This document shows positions 1 to 6,723 of a stretch of 12,209 nt of DNA, one piece after another. The stretch is from the NCBI GenBank assembly GCA_963836375.1, contig CAWIJK010000003.1:1-12209 (forward strand). The letters are read 5' to 3'. The position numbers and the translations under genes were made by a program. This DNA is from CAWIJK01 sp963836375. Its GTDB lineage: Bacteria > Actinomycetota > Acidimicrobiia > Acidimicrobiales > RAAP-2. The notes below the pieces were generated by a model. It ran no database searches. It worked only from the letters and a program-made list of their open reading frames with translations, and was not told the origin of the DNA. Numbering within the stretch: the first letter of the stretch is position 1; every line of letters begins with the position of its first letter.

Positions 1-1
1 C

Positions 2-55
2 ATCATCGGCGAGCGGGTCCTCGGCCTGCCGCCCGAGCCCAAGGGCGCGGCGTGA
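2..55 (+). CDS. Acyl-CoA dehydrogenase (FadE family), C-terminal end only
   Basis: Only the last 17 residues lie in the window (IIGERVLGLPPEPKGAA, then TGA). The I-x-ERVLGLP-x-x-P ending is typical of actinobacterial acyl-CoA dehydrogenases, FAD enzymes that introduce the alpha-beta double bond into acyl-CoA thioesters. The stop overlaps the next gene's GTG start (GTGA), so the two are probably translationally coupled. Because the next two genes resemble ipdF and fadD3, this is plausibly a steroid-pathway FadE such as FadE30, but 17 residues cannot decide the subfamily. Confidence 0.6.
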   Translation: MIGERVLGLPPEPKGAA

Positions 56-870
56 GTCTGGCGGACCCCGTTCGACCCCGCCTCCGGCCCCGCCCCCACC
101 CGCCGGGCAAGAGCCTCCTCCAGGGGGAGGTGGTGGTGGTCACCGCGGCGGCCGGGACCGGCATTGGCTTCGCCACCGCGCGGCGGTGCTGCCGAGGAGG
201 GCGCGCTCGGTCGTCATCAGCGACGTCCACGAGCGCAGGCTGGGCGAGGCCGTCCGAGCAGCTCGAAGCGATTTGCCGGGGGCAGCGGCCGCCAGTCGGC
301 CTGGCCGTGCGACGTGACTCTGCGAGGCCGACGTGCAGAGGCCCTGATGGCCGGCGCGCTCGTCGGGCGGCTCGGGCTTATCCACGTGCTCGTCAACAAC
401 GCCGGGCTCGGAGGCACCTGGCCAACCTGGTCGAGATGACCGACGAGAATGGTCCAAGGTGTTGGACGTCACCCTCACCGGCACCATGCGCTGCACCCGG
501 GCCGCGCTTCGCCACTTCATCGCGCGGCGCAGCGGGGTCATCGTCAACAACGCCTCGGTGCTCGGTTGGCGGGCCAGCCCGGCCAGGCCCACTACGCGCC
601 GCCAAGGCCGGCGTGATGGCACTGACCCGCTGTGCGGCCCCCGAGGCCGCACCCCCCGGCGTCCGGGTCAACGCTGTCGCGCCAAGCCTGGCCAGGAATC
701 CGTTCCTCGACAAGGCCATCCCCGACGCGGACCTGCGTCCTGCGCCGCCGCAGAGCTGTTCGGCCGCGGGGCCGAGCCAGATGAGCTCGCCAATGTATCG
801 TCTTTCTGGCCAGCGACTACTCGTCGTACCTGAGCGGCGAGGTCGCTCGGTGACGAGCCAGCACCCATGA
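52..870 (+). CDS. ipdF: IpdF-like short-chain dehydrogenase/reductase, reading frame broken many times
   Basis: SDR oxidoreductase of about 265 residues once frames are joined. Visible in order: Rossmann motif VVVVTAAAGTGIGFATARRC (nt 127-189), VVISDVHERRLGEAV (210-254), VNNAGLGG (near 391-414), LVEMTDE (428-448), VLDVTLTGTMRCTRAALRHF, the catalytic-Ser segment VNNASVLGW (541-570), HY...AAKAG (the YxxxK motif, 590-612), GVRVNAVAPSLAR, LFGRGAEPDELANV, LASDYSSYLSGEV and the ending SVTSQHP. The AAAGTGIG variant and the S-S/T-Q-H/R ending match my memory of mycobacterial IpdF (Rv3559c), which interconverts a 5-hydroxy and a 5-oxo indene-carboxyl-CoA in cholesterol C/D-ring breakdown. At least eleven frame changes occur, one inside YxxxK near nt 597, yet the protein stays conserved, so I infer sequencing indels. 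The GTG start overlaps the upstream stop. The SDR family is certain; the IpdF assignment is moderate. Confidence 0.7.
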   Translation: MSLADPVRPRLRPRPHPPGKSLLQGEVVVVTAAAGTGIGFATARRCCRGGRARSSSATSTSAGWARPSEQLEAICRGQRPPVGLAVRRDSARPTCRGPDGRRARRAARAYPRARQQRRARRHLANLVEMTDENGPRCWTSPSPAPCAAPGPRFATSSRGAAGSSSTTPRCSVGGPARPGPLRAAKAGVMALTRCAAPEAAPPGVRVNAVAPSLARNPFLDKAIPDADLRPAPPQSCSAAGPSQMSSPMYRLSGQRLLVVPERRGRSVTSQHP

Positions 871-2649
871 TCGACCGCCCGCTCACCCGTGGCCTCGACG
901 CGGCCGGCCGACGCCGGTGCACCGCCCAACGGCGGCCCTGACCGGCTTTTCACACCCGAAGATCCCCGGGCGGACCTCCACTGGGGCACGATCCCCCGCC
1001 TGGTGGACGAGGTGGCGGAGCGGCTCTCTGGGCGATCTCGAGGCGGTCGTCGACGGGGAGCGCGGCGGATCACCTACGTCGAGCTGGGTGCCGAGGCCCC
1101 CCGCGATGTTCACCCGGGGCCTGATGGCGGCCGGCGTGGCATCGGGCGACCGGGTGGCCATCGGGGCTCCCAACTGCGCCGAATGGGTGATCGGCGCGTT
1201 GGGCGTGTTGGGGGCGGGGTGCGGTGCTGGTCCCGCTCAACACCCGGTTCAAGGGGGGAGAGGCGGCCCACATCCTGCGGGCGTCCGGTGCAAGGGACCC
1301 TCGCTGACTGTCCGGGGCTTCCTGGGGGTGGACTACCCCGCCCTGCTGGCCGGCGAGGACCTCGGCGACCTCGAGCGGGTCGTCGTCGTGCGCCGCGACG
1401 ATCCGGCCCCCTCGGCTCCCCGGCGCCGTCCGCCGGCCGCGGCGGGGGACGGGCGTCCCCCCTGCACCGAGCTGGAACCTTCTGGCCACCGCCGGGGCGG
1501 TGACCCAAGAGCGGCGGCCGCCCGGGCCGGGGCGGTCGTCGCCCGGCGACGTCTCGGACCTGTTGTTCACCTCGGGCACCACCGGACGCCCCAAGGGGGC
1601 CATGGCCACCCACGCCCAGAGCCTGCGCACCTTCGGCACCTGGGCCAGCATCGTCGGCCTCCGCCAGGACGACCGCTACCTGGTGGTGAACCCCTTCTTC
1701 CACACCTTCGGCTACAAGGCGGGACTCCTGGCCAGCCTCATGGCCGGGGCCACCGTGGTCCCCGAGCCGGTGTTCGACGTGGACCGGGTCCTCGAGCGGA
1801 TCGAGGCCGAGCGCATCAGCGTCCTCCCCGGGCCCCCCACGCTCTACCAGTCCCTCCTGGCCCACCCCGACCGCTCCGCCCACGACCTGTCGTCGTTGCG
1901 CCTCGGGGTGACCGGGGCGGCGGTGGTGCCGGTTGAGCTGGTGGTGGCCATGGGGACCGAGCTCGGCTTCGACACCGTGCTCACGGCCTACGGCCTGACC
2001 GAGTCGTGCGGGACGGTCACCATGTGCCGGCGCCACGACCCCCCCGAGATCGTGGCCACCACCTCGGGCCGGGCCATCCCGGACCTCGAGGTCAAGGTGG
2101 TCGACGCCGGGGGCCGGGAGCTGCCCCGGGGCGAGGCGGGCGAGGTCGTGGTGCGCGGCTACACCGTGATGGCCGGCTACTGGGGCGACGAGCAGGCGAC
2201 GTCCGAGGCGATCGACGCCGAAGGGTGGCTGCACACCGGTGACGTCGGCGGTGATGGACGACGCCGGCAACGTCTCGATCACCGACCGGCTGAAGGACAT
2301 GTACGTGGTGGGCGGCTTCAACGCCTACCCGGCCGAGATCGAGGCCATCCTGCGGGGGTGCGACGAGGTGGGCCAGGTGGCGGTCGTCGGGGTGCCCGAC
2401 GAGCGGCTGGGCGAGGTGGGCTGCGCCTATGTCGTCGCGCCGGCCGGCGCCTCGGCCGACGACCCGGCCCGGGCGGCCCGGGTCCTCAGCTGGGCCCGCC
2501 AGGCGATGGCCAACTACAAGGTGCCGCGCTACGCGGCCGTGGTGGACGCCCTGCCGGTGAACGCCAGCGGCAAGGTCCTAAAACGCGAGCTGCGCGAGCG
2601 CTTCGCCGAGGGGGCCGACGAGATCGTGACCAGCGAGAGGAGAGGTTGA
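867..2649 (+). CDS. fadD3: FadD3-like acyl-CoA synthetase (HIP-CoA ligase candidate), frame broken
   Basis: ANL-superfamily AMP-forming CoA ligase. Intact from about nt 1540: P-loop TSGTTGRPKG (about 1569-1598), NPFFHTFGYKAG, VLPGPPTLYQSLL, LTAYGLTESCG, GWLHTGD, then after one break near 2250 the hinge DRLKDMYVVGGFN and the C-terminal catalytic lysine in NASGKVLKREL (2560-2592). These segments match my memory of mycobacterial FadD3, which adds CoA to the steroid C/D-ring propanoate HIP. Nt 889-1540 carry the N-terminal domain (IPRLVDEVAERL, GDLEAVVDGER, RITYVELGAEA, GDRVAIGAPNCAEWVIGALGVLGAG, VLVPLNTRFKGGEAAHILRASGA, VRGFLGVDYPALLAGEDL) spread over all three frames, about eight changes. I chose ATG 867 because it overlaps the upstream stop (ATGA); that frame stops early unless an indel is corrected, and GTG 889 is the alternative. 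The break at 2250 fits one extra G (or two missing bases) between GDVG and VMDDAG. Confidence 0.75.
2635..2645 (+). promoter_or_regulatory. Strong ribosome binding site of the alcohol dehydrogenase gene
   Basis: GAGAGGAGAGG, with its AGGAG core 9 nt before ATG 2652. It overlaps the last codons of the CoA ligase, so the dehydrogenase is probably translated from the same transcript. It also decides the start: the frame is open far upstream and otherwise looks fused to the ligase. Confidence 0.75.
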
Positions 2650-2651
2650 AA

Positions 2652-3764
2652 ATGCGAGGGATCGTCTTCACCACAGACGGGGTCGAGATCACCGACGAGT
2701 TGGAGGTCCGGGACCCGGGGCCCAAGGAGGTCCGGGTGCGGGTCGGCGCCGCCGGGGTCTGCCATTCGGACCTATCGGTCATCGACGGGACCATCCCGTT
2801 CCCGCCGCCGGTGGTGCTCGGCCACGAAGGCGCCGGGGTGGTCGACGCCGTGGGATCCGAGGTCCGGTCGGTCAAGCCGGGCGACCACGTGGTGATCGCC
2901 ACCCTGGCCAGTTGCGGCACGTGTCGGGCCTGCAGCACCGGGCACCCGACGTGGTGCCGCCGGTCGCTCGGCAACATCGGCCAGCCGTTCACCTTCAAGG
3001 GGGAGCCGGCCCGCAATTTCGCCGCCGCCTCGGTCTTCGCCGAGCAGACCGTGGTCTCAGAGGTCCAGGCGGTCCGCATCCCCTCCGATGTGCCGCTCAC
3101 CTCGGCCTGTCTGATCGGCTGCGGCGTGCTGACCGGGGTCGGCGCCGTGCTCAACCGGGCCCGGGTCCGGCCGGGCGAGACGGCGGCCGTCTTCGGCGTC
3201 GGCGGGGTCGGCCTGAACGTGATCCAGGGCCTGCGCATCTCGGGGGCCACCCGGATCGTGGCCGTCGACACCGTGGCCGCCAAAGAGGCGCTGGGCCGGC
3301 AATTCGGGGCCACCGACTTCGTCGACGCCACCGACAGTGACGCCGCCGCGGCGGTCCGGGCCCTGGTGCCCCCCGACCGGGAGCGGGCGTCGGGTGCGCT
3401 CAACCCGCTGGGCGGGGTCGCCTGGGCCTTCGACTGCGTGGGGCACCCCGCCGTCCTGCGCAGCGCCCTCGACTCGCTCGACTGGGGGGGCAACGCCGTG
3501 GCCATCGGCATCCCGCCCCGGGGAACCGAGGTGGCGGTGGACGTCAACGCCCTGGCCTACGTCGACCGGGGATTGCTCGGGTGCCGCTACGGGTCCTCGC
3601 GGCCCCATCACGACATCCCGCTCATGGTCGACCTCTACCGATCGGGCCAGCTGCTCTTGGACGAGCTGGTGAGCCTGACCCGACCCTTGGCCGCCTTCTC
3701 CGAGGTGGTGGACGAGATGCACGCCGGGCGGGTGGCCCGGGGCGTGCTCACCTTCGACGGGTGA
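2652..3764 (+). CDS. Zinc-dependent alcohol dehydrogenase (MDR superfamily)
   Basis: Intact 370-residue cytoplasmic NAD(P)-dependent medium-chain dehydrogenase. Catalytic-zinc ligands are Cys37 (GVCHSD), His58 (LGHEGAG) and Cys157 (LIGCGVLTG). The structural-zinc lobe has Cys88, Cys91, Cys94 and Cys102. The Rossmann glycines GVGGVG lie at 182-187 and the adenosine-ribose Asp in IVAVDT follows. The LIGCGVLTG segment places it near the class III / long-chain mycobacterial ADH branch rather than the quinone reductases. It starts 2 nt after the CoA ligase stop, so it probably shares the operon and may oxidise an alcohol intermediate in the same catabolic route; the substrate cannot be read from the sequence. 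The start is set by the strong Shine-Dalgarno at 2635-2645. Family certain, substrate unknown. Confidence 0.93.
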   Translation: MRGIVFTTDGVEITDELEVRDPGPKEVRVRVGAAGVCHSDLSVIDGTIPFPPPVVLGHEGAGVVDAVGSEVRSVKPGDHVVIATLASCGTCRACSTGHPTWCRRSLGNIGQPFTFKGEPARNFAAASVFAEQTVVSEVQAVRIPSDVPLTSACLIGCGVLTGVGAVLNRARVRPGETAAVFGVGGVGLNVIQGLRISGATRIVAVDTVAAKEALGRQFGATDFVDATDSDAAAAVRALVPPDRERASGALNPLGGVAWAFDCVGHPAVLRSALDSLDWGGNAVAIGIPPRGTEVAVDVNALAYVDRGLLGCRYGSSRPHHDIPLMVDLYRSGQLLLDELVSLTRPLAAFSEVVDEMHAGRVARGVLTFDG

Positions 3765-3787
3765 CGGGGACCACCTCGGGCCCGATC

Positions 3788-3800
3788 TAGGGTGGCCCGA
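3788..3800 (+). promoter_or_regulatory. Probable leaderless promoter of the nucleotidyltransferase gene
   Basis: TAGGGT (3788-3793) fits the actinobacterial -10 consensus TANNNT. Exactly 6 nt follow before ATG 3800, so transcription would start at the A of the start codon. There is no convincing Shine-Dalgarno apart from the same AGGG bases. No clear -35 is seen. Confidence 0.5.
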
Positions 3801-4544
3801 TGAGAGGCGTCCTTCTGGCCGGTGGCACGGGCTCGCGCCTGTTCCCGCTCACCCGCATCACCAACAAGCACCTGCTGCCGATCTACGACCGGCCGATGAT
3901 CCAGTGGTCCATCGAGGCCCTGGTCAAGGCCGGGATCACCGAGCTGATGCTGGTCACCGGGGGGACCCACGCCGGCGAGTTCCTCCGATTGCTGGGCAAC
4001 GGACACGAGTTCGGCATCGACCGGCTCTCCTATGGCTACCAGGACAAGCCGGGCGGGATCGCCGAAGCCCTCGGTCTGGCCGAGCGCTTCTGCGAGGACG
4101 ACCCGGTCCTGGTCATGCTGGCCGACAACGTGGTCGAGGGGTCGATCAGGCCGATGGTCGAGGCCTTCGAGGCCGAGCCCAACGGCGCCCGCATCCTGCT
4201 TGACCAAGGTCACCGAGCCCGAGCACCTCCGGCACCTCGGGGTCCCCGAGCTCGACGGCAACGGCAAGGTGGTCCACATCGTCGAGAAGCCCGAGCTCCC
4301 GCCGTCGAACTACGGGGTGACCGGCATCTACTGCTACGACGCCACCGTCTTCGACGTCATCAAGACCCTGGAGCCCTCCGGGCGGGGCGAGCTCGAGATC
4401 ACCGACGTCAACAACCACTACGTGGCCCAGGGGGCGATGGCCTACGACGTGCTCGAGGGCTTCTGGGGGGACGCCGGTGAGTCGATCGACGCGTACTACG
4501 CCGTGAACGACTTCGTGCGGGCCCACGGGGCTAACACGGGCTGA
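3800..4544 (+). CDS. Short RmlA-type sugar-phosphate nucleotidyltransferase (one-base frameshift)
   Basis: Joins sugar-1-phosphate and (d)NTP to an NDP-sugar. Seen: N-terminal MRGVLLAGGTGSRLFPLT (nucleotide loop, Arg13), NKHLLPIYDRPMI (Lys23), metal-site LADN (Asp109), GVPELDGNGKVVHIVEKP (Glu162-Lys163), SNYGVTGIYCYD and ELEITDVN. After removing one base the product is 247 residues, shorter than classical RmlA (about 290) and lacking its C-terminal extension; short homologues are common in actinobacteria and are often labelled glucose-1-phosphate thymidylyltransferase. The frame breaks at about 4200: ATCCTGCTTGACC reads through as ILLTKVT if one T is dropped, so I infer a single-base insertion. 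It stands 35 nt after the dehydrogenase and ends 13 nt before the convergent dxs stop. The sugar is not determinable; dTDP-glucose for cell-surface glycans is the default guess. Confidence 0.85.
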
Positions 4545-4557
4545 GGGTCGTTCGGGC

Positions 4558-6687
4558 TCAGCGGGCCGCCCCGCCGGCCGACGGGCGCCGGACCGGCCCG
4601 CCCGCCCCCCTCGTTGCCGCCTCCCCGTCGCCGTCGGCGGTCGCACCGGTCGGGTCGGCCTCGGTGCCGTGGGGGCGCGGGACCGCCGGCGGGGCCAGCG
4701 GGCCGAGGGCCCGGCGGACGGTCGTGGCGATCCCCGGACCGTCGAGACCCAGGGCGGACAGGATGTCGTCGGCTTTCCCCTGGGGGATGTAGGCCCGGGG
4801 TGTGCCGAGATGGACCGTCGCCGGCACCGGCGCACCGGCGCGCCGCGCCGCCTCGGCCGCCGCGTCGGCGAGGAACATGCCGGCCCCACCGAAGCGCACG
4901 CCGTCCTCGGCCGTCACCACCAGGGTGTGCCGGACCAGATCGGCCACCAGCGCCGGGTCGGGCGGGTTGATGACCCGGGGGTCCCAGACGGTGGCGTCGA
5001 TCCCCCCCGCCGCCAGCTCGGCCGCCGCGTCCTCGCAGGCGGCCAGGAGCTTGCCCACGCCGACCAGGCACACCGAGCCGTCGCCGACCCGCACCCGGCG
5101 GCCCGCCAGCCCCTCGCCCACCTCGTCGGGGGCGACGTGGCGGGGCGGGGTTTTGGGGAACCGGATCACCGAGGGCCCGGGGAGCCCGAGGGCGACGGGG
5201 AGCATGGCCTCGAGCTCCTCGGCCGACGACGGGACCAGGACGGTCATGCCCGGGATCGACAGCGTGAGGGCCAGGTCCAGCAGGCCGTGGTGGCTGGGTC
5301 CGTCGTCGCCGGTGATGCCCGCCCGGTCGAGCACGAACACGACCGGCAGGCCGTGCAGGCCCACGTCCAGGTTGGCCTGGTCGAAGGCCCGGCAGAAGAA
5401 GGTCGAGTAGACGGCCACCACCGGCCGGAGCCCCCCCAGGGCCATTCCGGCCGCCGCGGTGACCTCGTGCTGCTCGGCGATGCCCACGTCGAAGAACCGG
5501 TCCGGGTAGCGGGCCTCGAAGGACAAGAGGCCGGTCGGCCCGGGCATGGCCGCGGTCAGGGCCACGATCTCGGGCCGGTCGGCGGCCAGGCGCACCAGGC
5601 TGCGGCTGAAGGCGTCGGTGTAGGTGGCGGGCAGGATCGCCGCCGGTTCGCCCGACCCGGCCATGGCCCGCACGATCGCCGCCTGGCCACCCTGCTCGGA
5701 GCCCTCCGAGGACCCGATGGCCGTGCCGGCGGCCGACCCCACCACGTTCTCGCTCGGCACCGCCCGGAGCGCCTTGACGTCGTGGAGCCGCTGGACCTCG
5801 TCCTCCTCGGCCGGCGCATAGCCCCGGCCCTTCTGGGTCAGGACGTGCACGACGATCGGCCCGTCCCACTCGGCGGCGTGGGTCAGGGCTTGTTCCATCG
5901 AGTAGATGTCGTGGCCGTCGATGGGACCGGCGTAGCGGACGCCGAGCGCCTCGAAGAAGGTGTGGGGCGAGACGAGCTCGCGCAGGGCGCTGGTCAGGCC
6001 GTGGACCCCCGAGTAGGCGAGCTCACCGATGGCCGGCAGGTCCCGCAGCCGGTTGCGCAGGCGCTCGCGGGTCTGCACGTAGGTCGGGTTCAGGCGCAGC
6101 GAGGTGAGACTGCGCGAGAGGTGTGAGACTGTCGGGGCGTAGGAGCGGCCGTTGTCGTTGAGCACCACCACCACCCGGCGGCCGGAATGACCGAGGTTGT
6201 TGAGCGCCTCGTAGGCCATCCCGCCGGTGAGGGCGCCGTCGCCGACCACGGCCACCACGCGGCGGTCCCCGCCGTGGCCGACCGCCTGGCCCTCGAGCTC
6301 GAAGGCGCTGGCCAGCCCGTGGGCGTAGGAGAGCGCCGTCGAGGCGTGGCTGTTCTCGATCCAGTCGTGCTCGGACTCGGCCCGGTTGGGGTAGCCCGAC
6401 AGCCCGCCCTCCTTCTTGAGGTCCCGGAACCGGTAGCGCCGGCCGGTCAGGAGCTTGTGGACGTAGGCCTGATGGCCGGTGTCCCACAACACGGCGTCGC
6501 GGGGCGACTCGAACACCCGGTGCAGGGCCACGGTGAGCTCGACCACCCCGAGGTTGGAGCCGAGGTGGCCGCCGGTGGTGGTGACCGTCTCGACGATGAA
6601 GGCCCGGATCTCGGCCGACAGCTCGTCGAGCTGGTCGTAGCCGAGGGCTCGGAGGTCGGCGGGGGTCTCGATGCTGGGCAGGATCAT
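4558..6687 (-). CDS. dxs: 1-deoxy-D-xylulose-5-phosphate synthase
   Basis: Intact 709-residue thiamine-diphosphate enzyme that condenses pyruvate with glyceraldehyde 3-phosphate to DXP, the first step of the MEP isoprenoid pathway (also a DXP source for thiamine and pyridoxal). Seen: HLGSNLGVVEL (His41), GHQAYVHKLLTGR (72-83), ENSHAS, TPP/Mg motif GDG (149-151) to NDNG (177-180), GPIDGHD, TQKGRGYAPAE, and the transketolase pyrimidine domain YTDAF (356 onward), FFDVGIAEQHEVTAAAGMALGG, GLPVVFVLDRAGITGDDGPSHHG and GLPGPSVIRFPK. Length exceeds the usual 620-640: there is a Gly/Ser/Ala-rich linker at about 312-354 and a Pro/Ala/Gly-rich tail of about 45 residues after the last conserved helix. The ATG start lies 36 nt downstream of the MFS stop, with no clear Shine-Dalgarno; MILPSIETPADLRAL is the expected N-terminus. 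Confidence 0.97.
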   Translation of the reverse strand: MILPSIETPADLRALGYDQLDELSAEIRAFIVETVTTTGGHLGSNLGVVELTVALHRVFESPRDAVLWDTGHQAYVHKLLTGRRYRFRDLKKEGGLSGYPNRAESEHDWIENSHASTALSYAHGLASAFELEGQAVGHGGDRRVVAVVGDGALTGGMAYEALNNLGHSGRRVVVVLNDNGRSYAPTVSHLSRSLTSLRLNPTYVQTRERLRNRLRDLPAIGELAYSGVHGLTSALRELVSPHTFFEALGVRYAGPIDGHDIYSMEQALTHAAEWDGPIVVHVLTQKGRGYAPAEEDEVQRLHDVKALRAVPSENVVGSAAGTAIGSSEGSEQGGQAAIVRAMAGSGEPAAILPATYTDAFSRSLVRLAADRPEIVALTAAMPGPTGLLSFEARYPDRFFDVGIAEQHEVTAAAGMALGGLRPVVAVYSTFFCRAFDQANLDVGLHGLPVVFVLDRAGITGDDGPSHHGLLDLALTLSIPGMTVLVPSSAEELEAMLPVALGLPGPSVIRFPKTPPRHVAPDEVGEGLAGRRVRVGDGSVCLVGVGKLLAACEDAAAELAAGGIDATVWDPRVINPPDPALVADLVRHTLVVTAEDGVRFGGAGMFLADAAAEAARRAGAPVPATVHLGTPRAYIPQGKADDILSALGLDGPGIATTVRRALGPLAPPAVPRPHGTEADPTGATADGDGEAATRGAGGPVRRPSAGGAAR

Positions 6688-6723
6688 GGGCGGGGGTGCG
6701 GCGGCGGGCCGATGCGGCCCACG

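Noticed and set aside
52..1560. Programmed ribosomal frameshifting
   Set aside because: There are far too many shifts in both directions and no slippery heptamers or conserved positions; indel error explains them better.
1110..2321. Minus-strand open frames opposite the ligase, and similar long ones opposite dxs (4669-6126) and the dehydrogenase (2486-3547)
   Set aside because: All are Arg/Gly/Pro/His-rich with no motifs and are complementary to well-supported genes.
1500..3764. Apparent 754-residue fusion of a CoA ligase and an alcohol dehydrogenase
   Set aside because: The ligase continues in another frame after about 2250 and ends at 2649. The dehydrogenase has its own strong Shine-Dalgarno and ATG at 2652, so the fusion is a by-product of the frame break.
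3777..3799. Inverted repeat CGGGCC...GGCCCG flanking the -10 box before the nucleotidyltransferase
   Set aside because: Only 6 bp of pure G/C, expected by chance at this composition, and CGGGCCCG is itself a short palindrome.
4545..4557. Terminator between the convergent nucleotidyltransferase and dxs
   Set aside because: The gap is 13 nt with no stem-loop or T run.
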